Positions 1-6,565 of a stretch of 10,779 nt of DNA are shown here, in pieces; positions within the stretch are counted from its first letter, which is position 1; every line of letters starts with the position of its first letter. A model generated the notes under the pieces. That model searched no databases, was not told the DNA's origin, and worked only from the letters and a program-made list of their open reading frames with translations. The DNA lies in NCBI GenBank assembly GCA_003249625.1, contig QKII01000049.1, forward strand, positions 1-10,779, given 5' to 3'. A program made the position numbers and the translations under genes. The DNA comes from Propionivibrio sp. GTDB taxonomy: Bacteria > Pseudomonadota > Gammaproteobacteria > Burkholderiales > Rhodocyclaceae.

Positions 1-12
1 CTTTCCCACGAT

Positions 13-99
13 GCCCAGGTGGCGAAATTGGTAGACGCGCCAGGTTCAGGTCCTGGTGGTGGCAACACTGTGGAAGTTCGAGTCTTCTCCTGGGCACCA
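13..99 (+). tRNA. tRNA-Leu (anticodon CAG), CCA encoded
   Basis: An 87-nt class II tRNA. The 7-bp acceptor stem GCCCAGG/CCTGGGC closes the molecule, with discriminator A and an encoded CCA at 97-99. The D arm has the leucine-type AAATTGGTAGAC stretch. The anticodon stem CCAGG/CCTGG encloses the loop TTCAGGT, which gives anticodon CAG and decodes CUG. The long variable arm and the TTCGAGT T-loop are both present. CUG is a major leucine codon in GC-rich genomes. It is followed 22 nt later by a second tRNA-Leu, so the two are probably one transcript. The promoter must lie to the left of the window. Confidence 0.97.
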
Positions 100-100
100 T

Positions 101-118
101 GCCATTACAGCAAATGGC
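101..118 (+). other. Spacer hairpin between the two tRNA-Leu genes
   Basis: The 22-nt spacer contains a perfect 6-bp inverted repeat, GCCATT (101-106) and AATGGC (113-118), around a 6-nt loop. It has no following T-run, so it is not a terminator. In a polycistronic tRNA precursor such a stem could present a processing site between the 3' CCA of the first tRNA and the 5' end of the second. That role is inference; only the inverted repeat is observed. Confidence 0.4.
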
Positions 119-121
119 CCC

Positions 122-206
122 GCCGACGTGGTGAAATTGGTAGACACGCTATCTTGAGGGGGTAGTGACTTCGGTCGTATGAGTTCGAGTCTCATCGTCG
201 GCACCA
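122..206 (+). tRNA. tRNA-Leu (anticodon GAG), CCA encoded
   Basis: An 85-nt class II tRNA. The acceptor stem is GCCGACG/CGTCGGC, with discriminator A and an encoded CCA at 204-206. The anticodon stem CTATC/GGTAG encloses the loop TTGAGGG, which gives anticodon GAG for CUC/CUU codons. The variable arm TGAC-TTCG-GTCG is a short stem capped by a stable UUCG tetraloop. The T arm is ATGAG-TTCGAGT-CTCAT. It shares the AAATTGGTAGAC D-arm block with the upstream tRNA but differs in the stems, so the two are distinct isoacceptors rather than a recent duplication. Downstream (207-283) I see only weak hairpins and no clear terminator. Confidence 0.97.
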
Positions 207-283
207 GAATTTTCCGGGTATGATCCCGGCGCATCTTGAGTCCCTCTCCAGGGTCTCCAACACTTCTTCCTGTTTCTGAGTTT

Positions 284-784
284 TCAGGCGCCCTGCAGGC
301 CGAGCGCTGTACGGATATCTGCTTCCAGCTTGTCCGGTGGCGTGATCGGTGCGTAGCGGCGCAACGGTGTTCCGTCTCGGTCGATCAGGAACTTGGTGAA
401 GTTCCATTTCACGCGACGACCGACGAGGCCAGGAAGACGTTCGGTGAGCCAATTGAACAACGGATGCGCGTTTGAGCCATTGACGTCCGTTTTTTCGAAC
501 ATCGGGAACGTCACTCCGTAGTTGACCTCGCAGGTTGTGGCGATAATCTCCGCATCGCCCGGTTCCTGGTTGCCAAACTGGTTGCAGGGAAAACCGAGGA
601 TGACAAATCCTTTTCCGGCGTACTTCCGGTAGAGCGTTTCGAGCCCGGCGTATTGCGGGGTAAAGCCGCACTGGCTGGCGGTGTTGACCACCAACACGAC
701 TTGCCCGGCATAGCGCGACAAGGAGACTTCCTCGCCGCGTAGCGACCGGGCATGTAGCGAATGAAGCGGATTCAGTCTATCCAC
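284..784 (-). CDS. Glutathione peroxidase family protein (Cys-type, probably thioredoxin-dependent)
   Basis: A thiol peroxidase of the thioredoxin fold that should reduce hydrogen peroxide or organic hydroperoxides in the cytoplasm. Counting from the GTG at 784 (166 aa, close to the usual ~160), the peroxidatic Cys39 sits in NTASQCGFTPQ. The second family block FPCNQFGNQEPG carries the catalytic Gln69, and Trp127-Asn128 of KWNFTKFLIDRDG complete the tetrad. Cysteine replaces selenocysteine. Cys85, before NYGVTFPMF, is where non-animal GPXs often carry the resolving Cys, which suggests thioredoxin rather than glutathione as reductant. Start: the frame is open back to an ATG at 814, which would lie well inside feoC, and neither candidate has a good ribosome binding site. 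GTG 784 overlaps the feoC end by 13 nt, which fits translational coupling. It is the last gene of the feo operon. Family certain, start uncertain. Confidence 0.93.
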   Translation of the reverse strand: MDRLNPLHSLHARSLRGEEVSLSRYAGQVVLVVNTASQCGFTPQYAGLETLYRKYAGKGFVILGFPCNQFGNQEPGDAEIIATTCEVNYGVTFPMFEKTDVNGSNAHPLFNWLTERLPGLVGRRVKWNFTKFLIDRDGTPLRRYAPITPPDKLEADIRTALGLQGA

Positions 785-993
785 TCGTAAAGTTCGACAC
801 TGGCCGGGCTGCATTTGCAGCAGCCGCCACCGCAGGCTGTTCCGCTCGGGAGCTTGTGTACCCGACCTTTTCTTTCCAATACGGTGAGCATTCCGCGCAG
901 CGCGTCAGGCGTGGCATCGAGTCCGATGGCCATGTCGGTGAGCGCAGCGCGGCGATGGATTTTCAGATAGTCGCTGACACGGGACAGAATCAT
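772..993 (-). CDS. feoC: FeoC-like winged-helix protein with C-terminal Cys cluster
   Basis: A 73-aa protein placed directly after feoB. Residues 1-50 have the FeoC-like helix-turn-helix pattern: MILSRVSDYLKIHRRAALTD, then a second helix region and LERKGRVHKLPSG. This is the 'which genes to silence / how many replicates' type of small winged helix found in FeoC and related regulators. Residues 54-61 (CGGGCCKC) hold four cysteines in eight residues, followed by SPASVELYEWID. Enterobacterial FeoC carries a spaced Cys motif that binds an Fe-S cluster. Here the cluster is much more compact, so metal or Fe-S binding is likely but unproven. The ATG at 993 is chosen because AAGGA lies about 8 nt upstream. 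It is 17 nt after the feoB stop and overlaps the start of the peroxidase gene. In other bacteria FeoC stabilises FeoB or regulates feo; the role here is inferred from position. Confidence 0.85.
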   Translation of the reverse strand: MILSRVSDYLKIHRRAALTDMAIGLDATPDALRGMLTVLERKGRVHKLPSGTACGGGCCKCSPASVELYEWID

Positions 994-1010
994 GGCGCTT
1001 ATCCTTTCAC

Positions 1011-3347
1011 TTAAGCTTTTTGTGACAGCGGAACGACGACAGGTACGGCAGGCTGCCCGTATCGTCGCAATGCGAGGAACGCGACGGCGAATGCGGCGAT
1101 GATGCCGGCGATCCACGCTGTGGCGCCTTGCGGGTTGTTGGCATAGTTGGCAGCCTGATAATAGAGCGTGGCCAGGCCATAGGCGGTGCCGGTTGTCCAG
1201 GCGGCGACAAACATCGTCCAGCGCGTGCCGCTTTCTTGGTACACCGCGGCGATGGCGGCCGTGCAGGGGAAGTAGAGGAGGATGAACAGCAGGTAGGCAA
1301 AGGCACCGGCAGCACCGTCGAAGCGCTCGGCCATGGCGCCGAAGGTGCCGGTGGAAACTTCCTGCTCTTCGGCCACAGCGTCCTTGTCTGTCAGATCACC
1401 GACGCCGAGACCCAGAGGATCGGCCCAGCCGCCGAGCGCATCGGTCAGGTTGGTCGGGATCGTGGCGACAGCTTCAGAAAGGGCTGTGCCGAGATTGAAG
1501 CTTTCCTTTTCCTTGGCGGCGTCGCCGCTTTCGGCCGCATCTTTTTCCGCCAATGCCGTGTAGGCTGCGTCAAGCGTGCCGACAACGGCTTCCTTGGCCA
1601 GTACGCCGGTGAAGATGCCGACTGCCGCGGGCCAGTTTTCCGTCGTCATGCCGAAGGGGCCGAACGCCGGAGCGATGGTGCGCCCGATCTCGGCCAGTAC
1701 CGACTTGTCGCTGTCCTCGTTGCCGAAGCTGCCGTCGGTGCCGACGGCATTGAGGAAATTGAGTACCAGCACCATCGGCACGATGACACGTCCGGCCCTG
1801 ACGATGAAGCTCTTCAGGCGTTCCCAGGTGTGCATCAGGATGCCCCTCGCGGTTGGCAGGTGGTAGGGCGGCAGTTCCATAATGAATGGAGTCGCTTCGC
1901 CCTTGAGCAACGAATGCTTGAGAACCAGTCCGGTCAGTACGGCAACTACGATGCCGATCAGATAGAGGCCGAAGACCACGTTCTGACCGCTTTCCGGGAA
2001 GAACGCCGCGGCAAACAGGACGTAAACCGGCAGACGGGCGCCGCAGGACATGAATGGTGCCATGGCGATTGTCATCAAGCGGTCGCGGCGGTGTTCGAGC
2101 GTCCGCGTCGCCATGATCGCCGGAACGTTGCAGCCGAAGCCGACGATCAGCGGCACGAAGGACTTGCCCGGCAGGCCGACCCAACGCATGAAACGGTCCA
2201 TGACGAAGGCAGCGCGAGCCATGTAACCGGAGTCTTCCAGGACTGAAAGGAACAGATAGAGGAAGCCGATGACCGGGATGAAGGTGGCGACCGTCTGCAG
2301 ACCGCCGCCGATGCCTTTTGCCAGCATGACCGTCAGCCATTCTGGCGACCCAAGGGCGCCGAGTAGTTCGCCAAAGCCGTTAACCAGTAGCGCTTCAGCT
2401 GACTTGTCGAAGAAATCGATAAATGCGCCACCGATGTTGATGGTGAACATGAACATCAGGTACATCATCAGGAGAAAGATCGGAATACCCAGCGTGCGGT
2501 TGAGTACCACACGGTCAATCCGGTCGGTCATGTCGCGGTTGACCTGTCCAGTGAAGGTTACACAGGTGTTGGCGATTCGATTGGCCAAGCTGTAATGGGC
2601 GTCGGCAATGAAAATGTCCAGATCGTCTTCCAGCGGGTTGGCGAGCACCGCCGCCTGTGCGGCGAGATCAGGGCCGACGGCCTTGTTCGCCAGATCATCG
2701 CTTTCCAGAAGGCGGACGGCCAGCCAGCGCGGGTCGATGCTCTTGGTACTGGCAATCTTGCTTACCGGTTCGATCAGGACCGAAATTGCTTCTTCAATGG
2801 TTTCGGCGTATGTCAGCCGAGCACTGGCGCGTGGTTGATCATCGGCGGCCTTGATGATCGTCTCTTTCAACTTGCCAATGTTTTGCCCTTGCGATGCGAT
2901 TACCGGCACGACCGGGCAACCGAGTTGCGTTGCGAGTTCCTTGGCGTCGACCCGCATGCCCTTGGCTTCGGCCATGTCGGTCATGTTCAGCACGACAAGC
3001 AGCGGGACGGCCATTTCGGCAAGTTGTGTTGTGAGATACAGATTACGTTCGAGGTTCGAGGCGTCGATGATGTTCACGATCAGGTCGGCCTCGCCAGAAT
3101 GCACGTAATCACGCGCGACCATTTCATCAAGCGAAACAGCGCGATCAACAACATCGAGCGAGTAGGTGCCCGGGAGGTCGATGACCTCCACTCGCGTCTC
3201 AGCGATTCGGTACTCACCGGACTTGCGCTCGACGGTGACACCCGGCCAGTTGCCTACTTGCTGTTTGGCGCCGGTCAACGCGTTGAAGAGGGTGGTCTTG
3301 CCGCAGTTGGGGTTGCCGACGAGGCCGATCGTAAACTGGTCTTTCAT
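1011..3347 (-). CDS. feoB: Ferrous iron transport protein B (FeoB)
   Basis: A 778-aa inner-membrane Fe(II) transporter, full length for the family. The N-terminal G domain shows G1 GNPNCGKTT (11-19), a G2 region GVTVE (36-40), G3 DLPG (57-60), G4 NMTD (121-124) and a G5-like IASQGQN (150-156). A helical spacer domain follows to about residue 280, then hydrophobic membrane segments from about 286 to 762. The three membrane cysteines typical of proteobacterial FeoB are kept: Cys406 in FGCNVPAIMATRTLE, Cys435 in MSCGARLPVY and Cys695 in LYFPCTAAIAAVYQE. A polar loop of about 70 residues (600-670, rich in Glu, Asp and Lys) separates the last membrane blocks. The start ATG overlaps the feoA stop as TAATG, with GGAG about 8 nt upstream, so the genes are translationally coupled. 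GTP hydrolysis is thought to gate Fe(II) passage. Confidence 0.98.
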   Translation of the reverse strand: MKDQFTIGLVGNPNCGKTTLFNALTGAKQQVGNWPGVTVERKSGEYRIAETRVEVIDLPGTYSLDVVDRAVSLDEMVARDYVHSGEADLIVNIIDASNLERNLYLTTQLAEMAVPLLVVLNMTDMAEAKGMRVDAKELATQLGCPVVPVIASQGQNIGKLKETIIKAADDQPRASARLTYAETIEEAISVLIEPVSKIASTKSIDPRWLAVRLLESDDLANKAVGPDLAAQAAVLANPLEDDLDIFIADAHYSLANRIANTCVTFTGQVNRDMTDRIDRVVLNRTLGIPIFLLMMYLMFMFTINIGGAFIDFFDKSAEALLVNGFGELLGALGSPEWLTVMLAKGIGGGLQTVATFIPVIGFLYLFLSVLEDSGYMARAAFVMDRFMRWVGLPGKSFVPLIVGFGCNVPAIMATRTLEHRRDRLMTIAMAPFMSCGARLPVYVLFAAAFFPESGQNVVFGLYLIGIVVAVLTGLVLKHSLLKGEATPFIMELPPYHLPTARGILMHTWERLKSFIVRAGRVIVPMVLVLNFLNAVGTDGSFGNEDSDKSVLAEIGRTIAPAFGPFGMTTENWPAAVGIFTGVLAKEAVVGTLDAAYTALAEKDAAESGDAAKEKESFNLGTALSEAVATIPTNLTDALGGWADPLGLGVGDLTDKDAVAEEQEVSTGTFGAMAERFDGAAGAFAYLLFILLYFPCTAAIAAVYQESGTRWTMFVAAWTTGTAYGLATLYYQAANYANNPQGATAWIAGIIAAFAVAFLALRRYGQPAVPVVVPLSQKA

Positions 3348-3577
3348 TACACTTTCTCCACATCCAATGCCGCTGCTTCTTCCTTGCGCAGGGAGAGTGC
3401 GAAACCCCTCACCCGAATCTCGATCGGGTCGCCCATGGGGGCGACGCGCGTGACACCGATTTCGGCGCCGGGTGTCAGCCCCATCGTCAGCAACTTGCGG
3501 CGATAGTCCTTGCCGGATTCGGCAAAGCTGACGATCCGGGCGCGCTCGCCTACGCGCAATTCACTGATCTTGGTCAT
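3347..3577 (-). CDS. feoA: FeoA family protein, second copy (adjacent to feoB)
   Basis: A 76-aa cytoplasmic SH3-like FeoA domain. It has the family pattern LRVGERARIVSF, then RRKLLTMGLTPGAEIGVTRVAPMGDPIEIRVRGFALSLRKEEA near the C-terminus. FeoA proteins are thought to bind FeoB and support Fe(II) uptake. An in-frame ATG lies upstream at 3601, but the start at 3577 is preferred because AAGGA lies 7 nt before it and the product then begins with the usual MTKISELRVG. Its stop shares one base with the feoB start (TAATG). This copy has the GDPIEIRVRG core typical of canonical FeoA and is the better candidate for the direct FeoB partner. Confidence 0.95.
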   Translation of the reverse strand: MTKISELRVGERARIVSFAESGKDYRRKLLTMGLTPGAEIGVTRVAPMGDPIEIRVRGFALSLRKEEAAALDVEKV

Positions 3578-3606
3578 TTCGTTTTCCTTGATTGATTTCA
3601 AAGCGG

Positions 3607-3840
3607 TTAGTTGGGAGCCACCATGATCTTGTGTGCCATGCCGCCTCCGAGGGCGAAGCGTGTCTCGCCGCGCATGACCACCAGACCGCCCCCCTGTCGC
3701 TGCCGCACAATCAGTTCAGCACCGATGTTCAGGCCCATTTCGGTCATCCTCCGATCGAGACCGGAGCCGCCCTTGAGCGCGACGACGCGCACATGTGCGC
3801 CTTCATCGGCCATCATCAGGGGGAAACAGTTGGCGTTCAT
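3607..3840 (-). CDS. feoA: FeoA family protein, first copy (operon leader gene)
   Basis: A 77-aa FeoA/SH3-like protein and the first gene of the feo operon. The visible FeoA pattern is FPLMMADEGAHVRVVALKGG, RRMTEMGLNIGAELIVRQR, a GGGLVVMRGETRFALGGGMA core, and a C-terminal IMV. It is clearly diverged from the neighbouring FeoA: the GDP(I/V)EIR segment is replaced by a glycine-rich QGGGLVVMRG. The copies have therefore probably specialised and are not recent duplicates. The frame is open upstream to 4014, but ATG 3840 is chosen because AAGGA lies about 8 nt before it and the upstream codons run through the AT-rich promoter. It is 29 nt from the next feoA. Tandem feoA-feoA-feoB is a known arrangement, and the need for two copies is not settled. 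Confidence 0.93.
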   Translation of the reverse strand: MNANCFPLMMADEGAHVRVVALKGGSGLDRRMTEMGLNIGAELIVRQRQGGGLVVMRGETRFALGGGMAHKIMVAPN

Positions 3841-3870
3841 TGCTTGTCCTTGTGTTAGGCGCCTGAGAAT

Positions 3871-3898
3871 GTCGGAAAAGGGTATTCCGCTATTCGAC
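3871..3898 (-). other. Possible hairpin in the feo mRNA leader
   Basis: On the minus strand, CGGAA and TTCCG can pair around a 7-nt loop. Outer GTCG and CGAC arms (3895-3898 with 3871-3874) extend the stem with a 5-nt bulge on one side. It lies in the roughly 100-nt leader between the predicted transcription start and feoA1, about 30 nt before the start codon. There is no T-run after it, so it is not an intrinsic terminator. Any regulatory role is speculation. Confidence 0.25.
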
Positions 3899-3928
3899 GT
3901 TCGGTCCGCCGTTAATGGAATCGTATGT

Positions 3929-3948
3929 AAATAATAACCACTCTCATT
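3929..3948. promoter_or_regulatory. Candidate Fur box of the feo operon
   Basis: Compared with the proteobacterial Fur pattern AAATGAGAAT-n-ATTCTCATT, this 20-nt stretch agrees at about 15 of 19 informative positions. The right half, ACTCTCATT, is nearly perfect and the left half, AAATAATAAC, is weaker. It overlaps the end of the predicted -10 element (3946-3951) and covers the expected transcription start, the usual place for repression by Fe(II)-Fur. Its position in front of feoA1 fits repression under iron-replete conditions. Assignment is by eye; no matrix score was computed. Confidence 0.6.
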
Positions 3949-3973
3949 ATAATTTAAAAAATTTTCGGGTGAA
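3946..3973 (-). promoter_or_regulatory. Predicted sigma70 promoter of the feo operon
   Basis: On the minus strand a perfect -10 TATAAT (3951-3946) is preceded, after a 16-nt spacer, by TTCACC (3973-3968), a 4/6 match to TTGACA. The region around it is sharply AT-rich (runs of A and T at 3952-3966 and 3975-3980) within GC-rich surroundings. The expected start near 3939 gives a leader of about 100 nt before feoA1. Confidence 0.6.
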
Positions 3974-3974
3974 T

Positions 3975-4188
3975 GTTTTTTTGAGAGCGAGCCGATAAAC
4001 TTTTTTTGGCGCAAAAAGTTCCCCGCTGCTGGACGACTCTTTTAGGTCAAAAAAACTATCTGCTTGTGTTGGGGGGGGCTGGCGATGTTTCTTCGCGGGT
4101 GGGATGGCGTGACCCTGAGCGACGTTCGTCGGGATGTGCTGTCCGAGTTGGTGTCGGCCTGCTGCGACGATGGCCTCGAAAAGAGAGT
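3975..4188. other. Gene-free spacer between the feo promoter and the ABC operon end
   Basis: No credible gene is seen here. Together with the feo leader it forms a gene-free stretch of about 390 nt (3841-4231). The left end is AT-rich and contains T-runs at 3975-3981 and 4002-4008. An A7 run at 4049-4055 and a G8 run at 4071-4078 follow. Codon-like frames through 4064-4230 have no recognisable product and no start signal with family support. Homopolymers of this length are prone to length variation, but nothing shows they control a gene. Confidence 0.45.
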
Positions 4189-4208
4189 CGGGCCTTCGTG
4201 CCGGCCCG
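4179..4208 (-). terminator. Possible intrinsic terminator of the ABC transporter operon
   Basis: On the minus strand, CGGGCC (4208-4203) pairs with GGCCCG (4194-4189) around an 8-nt loop. It is followed by ACTCTC and then TTTT (4182-4179). It lies 24 nt after the ATPase stop codon, the right place to end that operon before the feo promoter. The T-run is short and set back by about 6 nt, so it may be weak. Confidence 0.4.
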
Positions 4209-4231
4209 CTTTCAGGTGCCTGGAGGATTGT

Positions 4232-4963
4232 CTAAAGCACGTTGGCGAGGAAGCGGCGGGTCCGTTCCTCTCTCGGGTTGTCGAAAACCTCTTCCGGCGT
4301 GCCTTCCTCGACAAGCATGCCATCGTCCATGAAAAGCACGCGGTCGGCGACCCGTCGGGCGAACCCCATTTCGTGCGTGACGACCACCATGGTCATGCCT
4401 TCTTCAGCGAGAGTCTGCATCACGTTCAGCACTTCACCGACCATTTCGGGGTCGAGCGCGGACGTCGGTTCGTCGAAGAGCATGATCGCCGGTTGCATGG
4501 CCAGCGCGCGAGCGATGGCTACGCGCTGCTGCTGTCCGCCGGAGAGTTGGTTGGGGTACGCGTCGATCTTGTCGAGGAGGCCGACTTTGACCAGCAGGTC
4601 GTGTGCGCGCTGTTTGGACTCCGCAGCCGTTACACCGCGAACCTTGGTCGGCGCCAGTGTGATGTTTTCGAGTACCGTCTTGTGCGGGAAAAGATTGAAG
4701 CGCTGGAACACCATACCGATTTCGGAGCGCAGTGCATCGATGTCGGTGTGATTGTCATGCACAGAGGTGCCATGCACCAGCACCTGACCTCCACTAGCTT
4801 CTTCCAGACCGTTCAGACAGCGCAGGAAGGTGCTTTTCCCCGATCCGGAGGGACCGATCACACACACCACTTCGGACGCGGTGACGGTGCAGTCGATTCC
4901 TCGCAGCACCTGCAGGTCGCCAAAGTTCTTGGTCAGGCCTTTAACGCGAATCACCTCGTCCAT
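4232..4963 (-). CDS. Polar amino acid ABC transporter, ATP-binding protein (GlnQ/HisP/ArtP type)
   Basis: A 243-aa cytoplasmic ATPase that energises uptake through the permease encoded just upstream. All ABC motifs are intact: Walker [10 protein letters not shown] (37-45), Q-loop Gln87, signature LSGGQ (140-144) followed by QQR, Walker B IMLFDE (160-165) with PTSALD, and switch His197 in [10 protein letters not shown]. The length and the HEMGFAR and [20 protein letters not shown] blocks mark the polar-amino-acid (PAAT) family. The start ATG lies 8-9 nt after a strong GGAGG. The gene begins inside the last 23 nt of the permease gene, so the two are translationally coupled. Substrate cannot be read from the ATPase. 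The gene ends the operon. Confidence 0.96.
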   Translation of the reverse strand: MDEVIRVKGLTKNFGDLQVLRGIDCTVTASEVVCVIGPSGSGKSTFLRCLNGLEEASGGQVLVHGTSVHDNHTDIDALRSEIGMVFQRFNLFPHKTVLENITLAPTKVRGVTAAESKQRAHDLLVKVGLLDKIDAYPNQLSGGQQQRVAIARALAMQPAIMLFDEPTSALDPEMVGEVLNVMQTLAEEGMTMVVVTHEMGFARRVADRVLFMDDGMLVEEGTPEEVFDNPREERTRRFLANVL

Positions 4964-5708
4964 AACGAGCCTCCAGTCTCTTTACCGCCCAGGCGAGGCC
5001 CAGCGTCAAAATCCAGTACATGAAAGAAATCGTGAGGTACGGTTCCCAATAGCGGGAATAGGCGCCGGCGACCGTACGCGCCGTATAGGCCAGTTCGGCC
5101 AGTCCGATCGCTGAAATCAGCGACGAATCCTTGAGCAGTGCGATGGCGTTGTTGCCCAGCGGCGGCAACATGCGCCTGAATGCCTGCGGCAGCACAACGT
5201 GGTACATCGTTCGTGAGAACGAAAGGCCGAGGGAGCGGGAGGCTTCGACCTGCCCTTTGTCGATCGACTGAATACCGGCCCGGAAAATCTCGGAGATGTA
5301 GGCGCCCGAATTGAGCGTCAGAGCCAGAATGCCGGAGAGGAGAGCGCCGTAGTTCTGTTTCAGGCTGCGCGCGGTTTCACCGGAGATGAGCAGTCCGTCG
5401 GAGGGGTTGATGAACAATGGCAGGACGGCGAAATGGATCAGCAGGATCTGAACGAACAACGGCGTCCCGCGGAAGAAACTGACATAGACGGTCGACGGCC
5501 AGCGCAGCAGATAGCGGCAGAACTGGCGGGCCGGCGAGTGCCGAGCATCGGCCAGGCGTGCCAGTCCGATCGCCAGGCCGAGAGCCGTGCCCAGGGTGAT
5601 GCAGATAAGGGTGACGAGGATGGTGATTTGCAAACCGTGCCAGAACATCATCGCGTATTCGGCGATGATGTCGGCGCGGAACCATCCGAACCAGAGGATC
5701 GGATCCAT
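4941..5708 (-). CDS. Polar amino acid ABC transporter, permease (HisM/GlnP type)
   Basis: A 255-aa inner-membrane permease of the BPD_transp_1 / HEQRo group. An N-terminal membrane segment (about 24-50) is followed by the family's [23 protein letters not shown] block (71-93), with the RGTP signature. Further membrane segments lie near 122-137, 185-205 and 225-242. The cytoplasmic EAA loop that docks onto the ATPase is clear at 152-180: [12 protein letters not shown], then [14 protein letters not shown]. Only one permease gene is present, so the transporter is probably a permease homodimer. A 15-20-residue hydrophilic insertion near 103-119 separates two membrane segments. The gene begins 19 nt after the binding-protein stop codon. 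Its ribosome binding site is weak, so it may rely on coupling to the upstream gene. Confidence 0.95.
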   Translation of the reverse strand: MDPILWFGWFRADIIAEYAMMFWHGLQITILVTLICITLGTALGLAIGLARLADARHSPARQFCRYLLRWPSTVYVSFFRGTPLFVQILLIHFAVLPLFINPSDGLLISGETARSLKQNYGALLSGILALTLNSGAYISEIFRAGIQSIDKGQVEASRSLGLSFSRTMYHVVLPQAFRRMLPPLGNNAIALLKDSSLISAIGLAELAYTARTVAGAYSRYWEPYLTISFMYWILTLGLAWAVKRLEARYGRGDSR

Positions 5709-5727
5709 TGATCAGGTTGTCTTCTTA

Positions 5728-6495
5728 TTATTGCGCGGGCAGAACGGGCGCTTCAGCCTGGAACCACGTCTTGTAGATCTTGGCGTAGGTGCCATCGGCC
5801 TTGATTGCCGCGAGGCCGGTGTTCAGCTTGTCGAGCAGCGCCTTGTTGCCTTGCTTGACGACGATACCGAAAAATTCCTTCGGGAAGTTCGGGTCGCTGA
5901 CGGTCTTGAGTTGCTTGTGTTCCTGCACGCGGAAGGCGATCACGCCGTTGTCGCCGATGACGGCGTCGACGCCGCTGTTGGCCAGTTCGGCGATGGCAAC
6001 GGGTGTGCTCTCGAAGCGCTTGATGTCCGAGCTGGTCTTGCCGAACTCACGCGAGGCGATGTCATCGCCAGTGCTGCCCGTGACCACGGCGACCTTCTTG
6101 CCGGCGAGATCCTTCAAACCATTGACCTTGCTGTCCTTGTGCACGCCGATCAGCTGGCGGGCCTCGAAGTACGGGGCAGTAAAGTCGTACGACTGCTTGC
6201 GCTTTTCGTTGATCGTTACTCCGGAGATGACGAGGTCGACGTCACCGTTGTTCAGTGCGGCAAAAATTCCGGTCCATGGTGTATTGACGATCTTGATCTG
6301 CAGCCCGGATTTTTGAGCGATGGCCTTGATGATGTCGATATCGTAGCCGACGATTTCCTTGGTCGGGCTTTCATAGGCGAACGGACGATACGTGGCGCTC
6401 GATCCGACGACGAGTTCCTTGGCTTGGGAAAAGGCAGACGTGCTAACGACCGAAGCGACGGCGAGCGAAAACAGCAGCTTCACAGGAAATTTCAT
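5728..6495 (-). CDS. Periplasmic polar amino acid-binding protein (SBP_bac_3 family)
   Basis: A 255-aa soluble substrate-binding protein, first gene of the ABC operon. The Sec signal peptide is MKFPVKLLFSLAVASVVSTSAFSQA, with predicted cleavage near residue 23-25 and no lipobox, so the protein is free in the periplasm. The mature part has the family hallmarks TYRPFAYES, GYDIDIIKAIA (50-60) and DLVISGVTINEKRKQSYDFTAPYF (87-110). Arg99 is the expected ligand for the amino acid carboxylate. VTGSTGDDIA (138-147) and Asp182 in VIGDNG are the second-lobe contact regions. The ATG at 6495 is preferred over 6549 because AAGGA lies about 8 nt upstream and the signal peptide then starts at residue 1. 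Substrate (glutamine, histidine, arginine or another) cannot be told from these motifs. Confidence 0.95.
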   Translation of the reverse strand: MKFPVKLLFSLAVASVVSTSAFSQAKELVVGSSATYRPFAYESPTKEIVGYDIDIIKAIAQKSGLQIKIVNTPWTGIFAALNNGDVDLVISGVTINEKRKQSYDFTAPYFEARQLIGVHKDSKVNGLKDLAGKKVAVVTGSTGDDIASREFGKTSSDIKRFESTPVAIAELANSGVDAVIGDNGVIAFRVQEHKQLKTVSDPNFPKEFFGIVVKQGNKALLDKLNTGLAAIKADGTYAKIYKTWFQAEAPVLPAQ

Positions 6496-6565
6496 ATTAT
6501 TGTTCCTTGGAAAAGTAATTGGAGTGTCGCTACGGGCTGGACTTGGCAAGCGGCACAGGGGCGTA

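Noticed and set aside
13..206. The tRNA-Leu pair as an attachment site for an integrated element.
   Set aside because: No integrase gene is nearby and no repeat of a tRNA 3' end was noticed elsewhere in the window.
238..257. A hairpin (GAG-t-CCCT / AGGG-t-CTC) and another at 214-229 (CCGGG/CCCGG) between the tRNAs and the peroxidase, considered as terminators.
   Set aside because: Neither has a T-run directly after the stem on either strand, so intrinsic termination is not supported.
1128..2246. A 372-codon open frame on the plus strand, opposite feoB.
   Set aside because: It lies entirely antisense to a certain feoB and has no family-like motifs. Long antisense frames are common in GC-rich genes with strong third-position bias.
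4064..5023. A 319-codon plus-strand frame that could look like a gene filling the spacer before the ATPase.
   Set aside because: Most of it is antisense to the ABC ATPase. The spacer part alone has no motif and no ribosome binding site.
4232..6495. The ABC transporter as part of the iron system.
   Set aside because: The ATPase, permease EAA loop and SBP_bac_3 motifs are all of the polar amino acid family. It has its own order and a probable terminator before the feo promoter.
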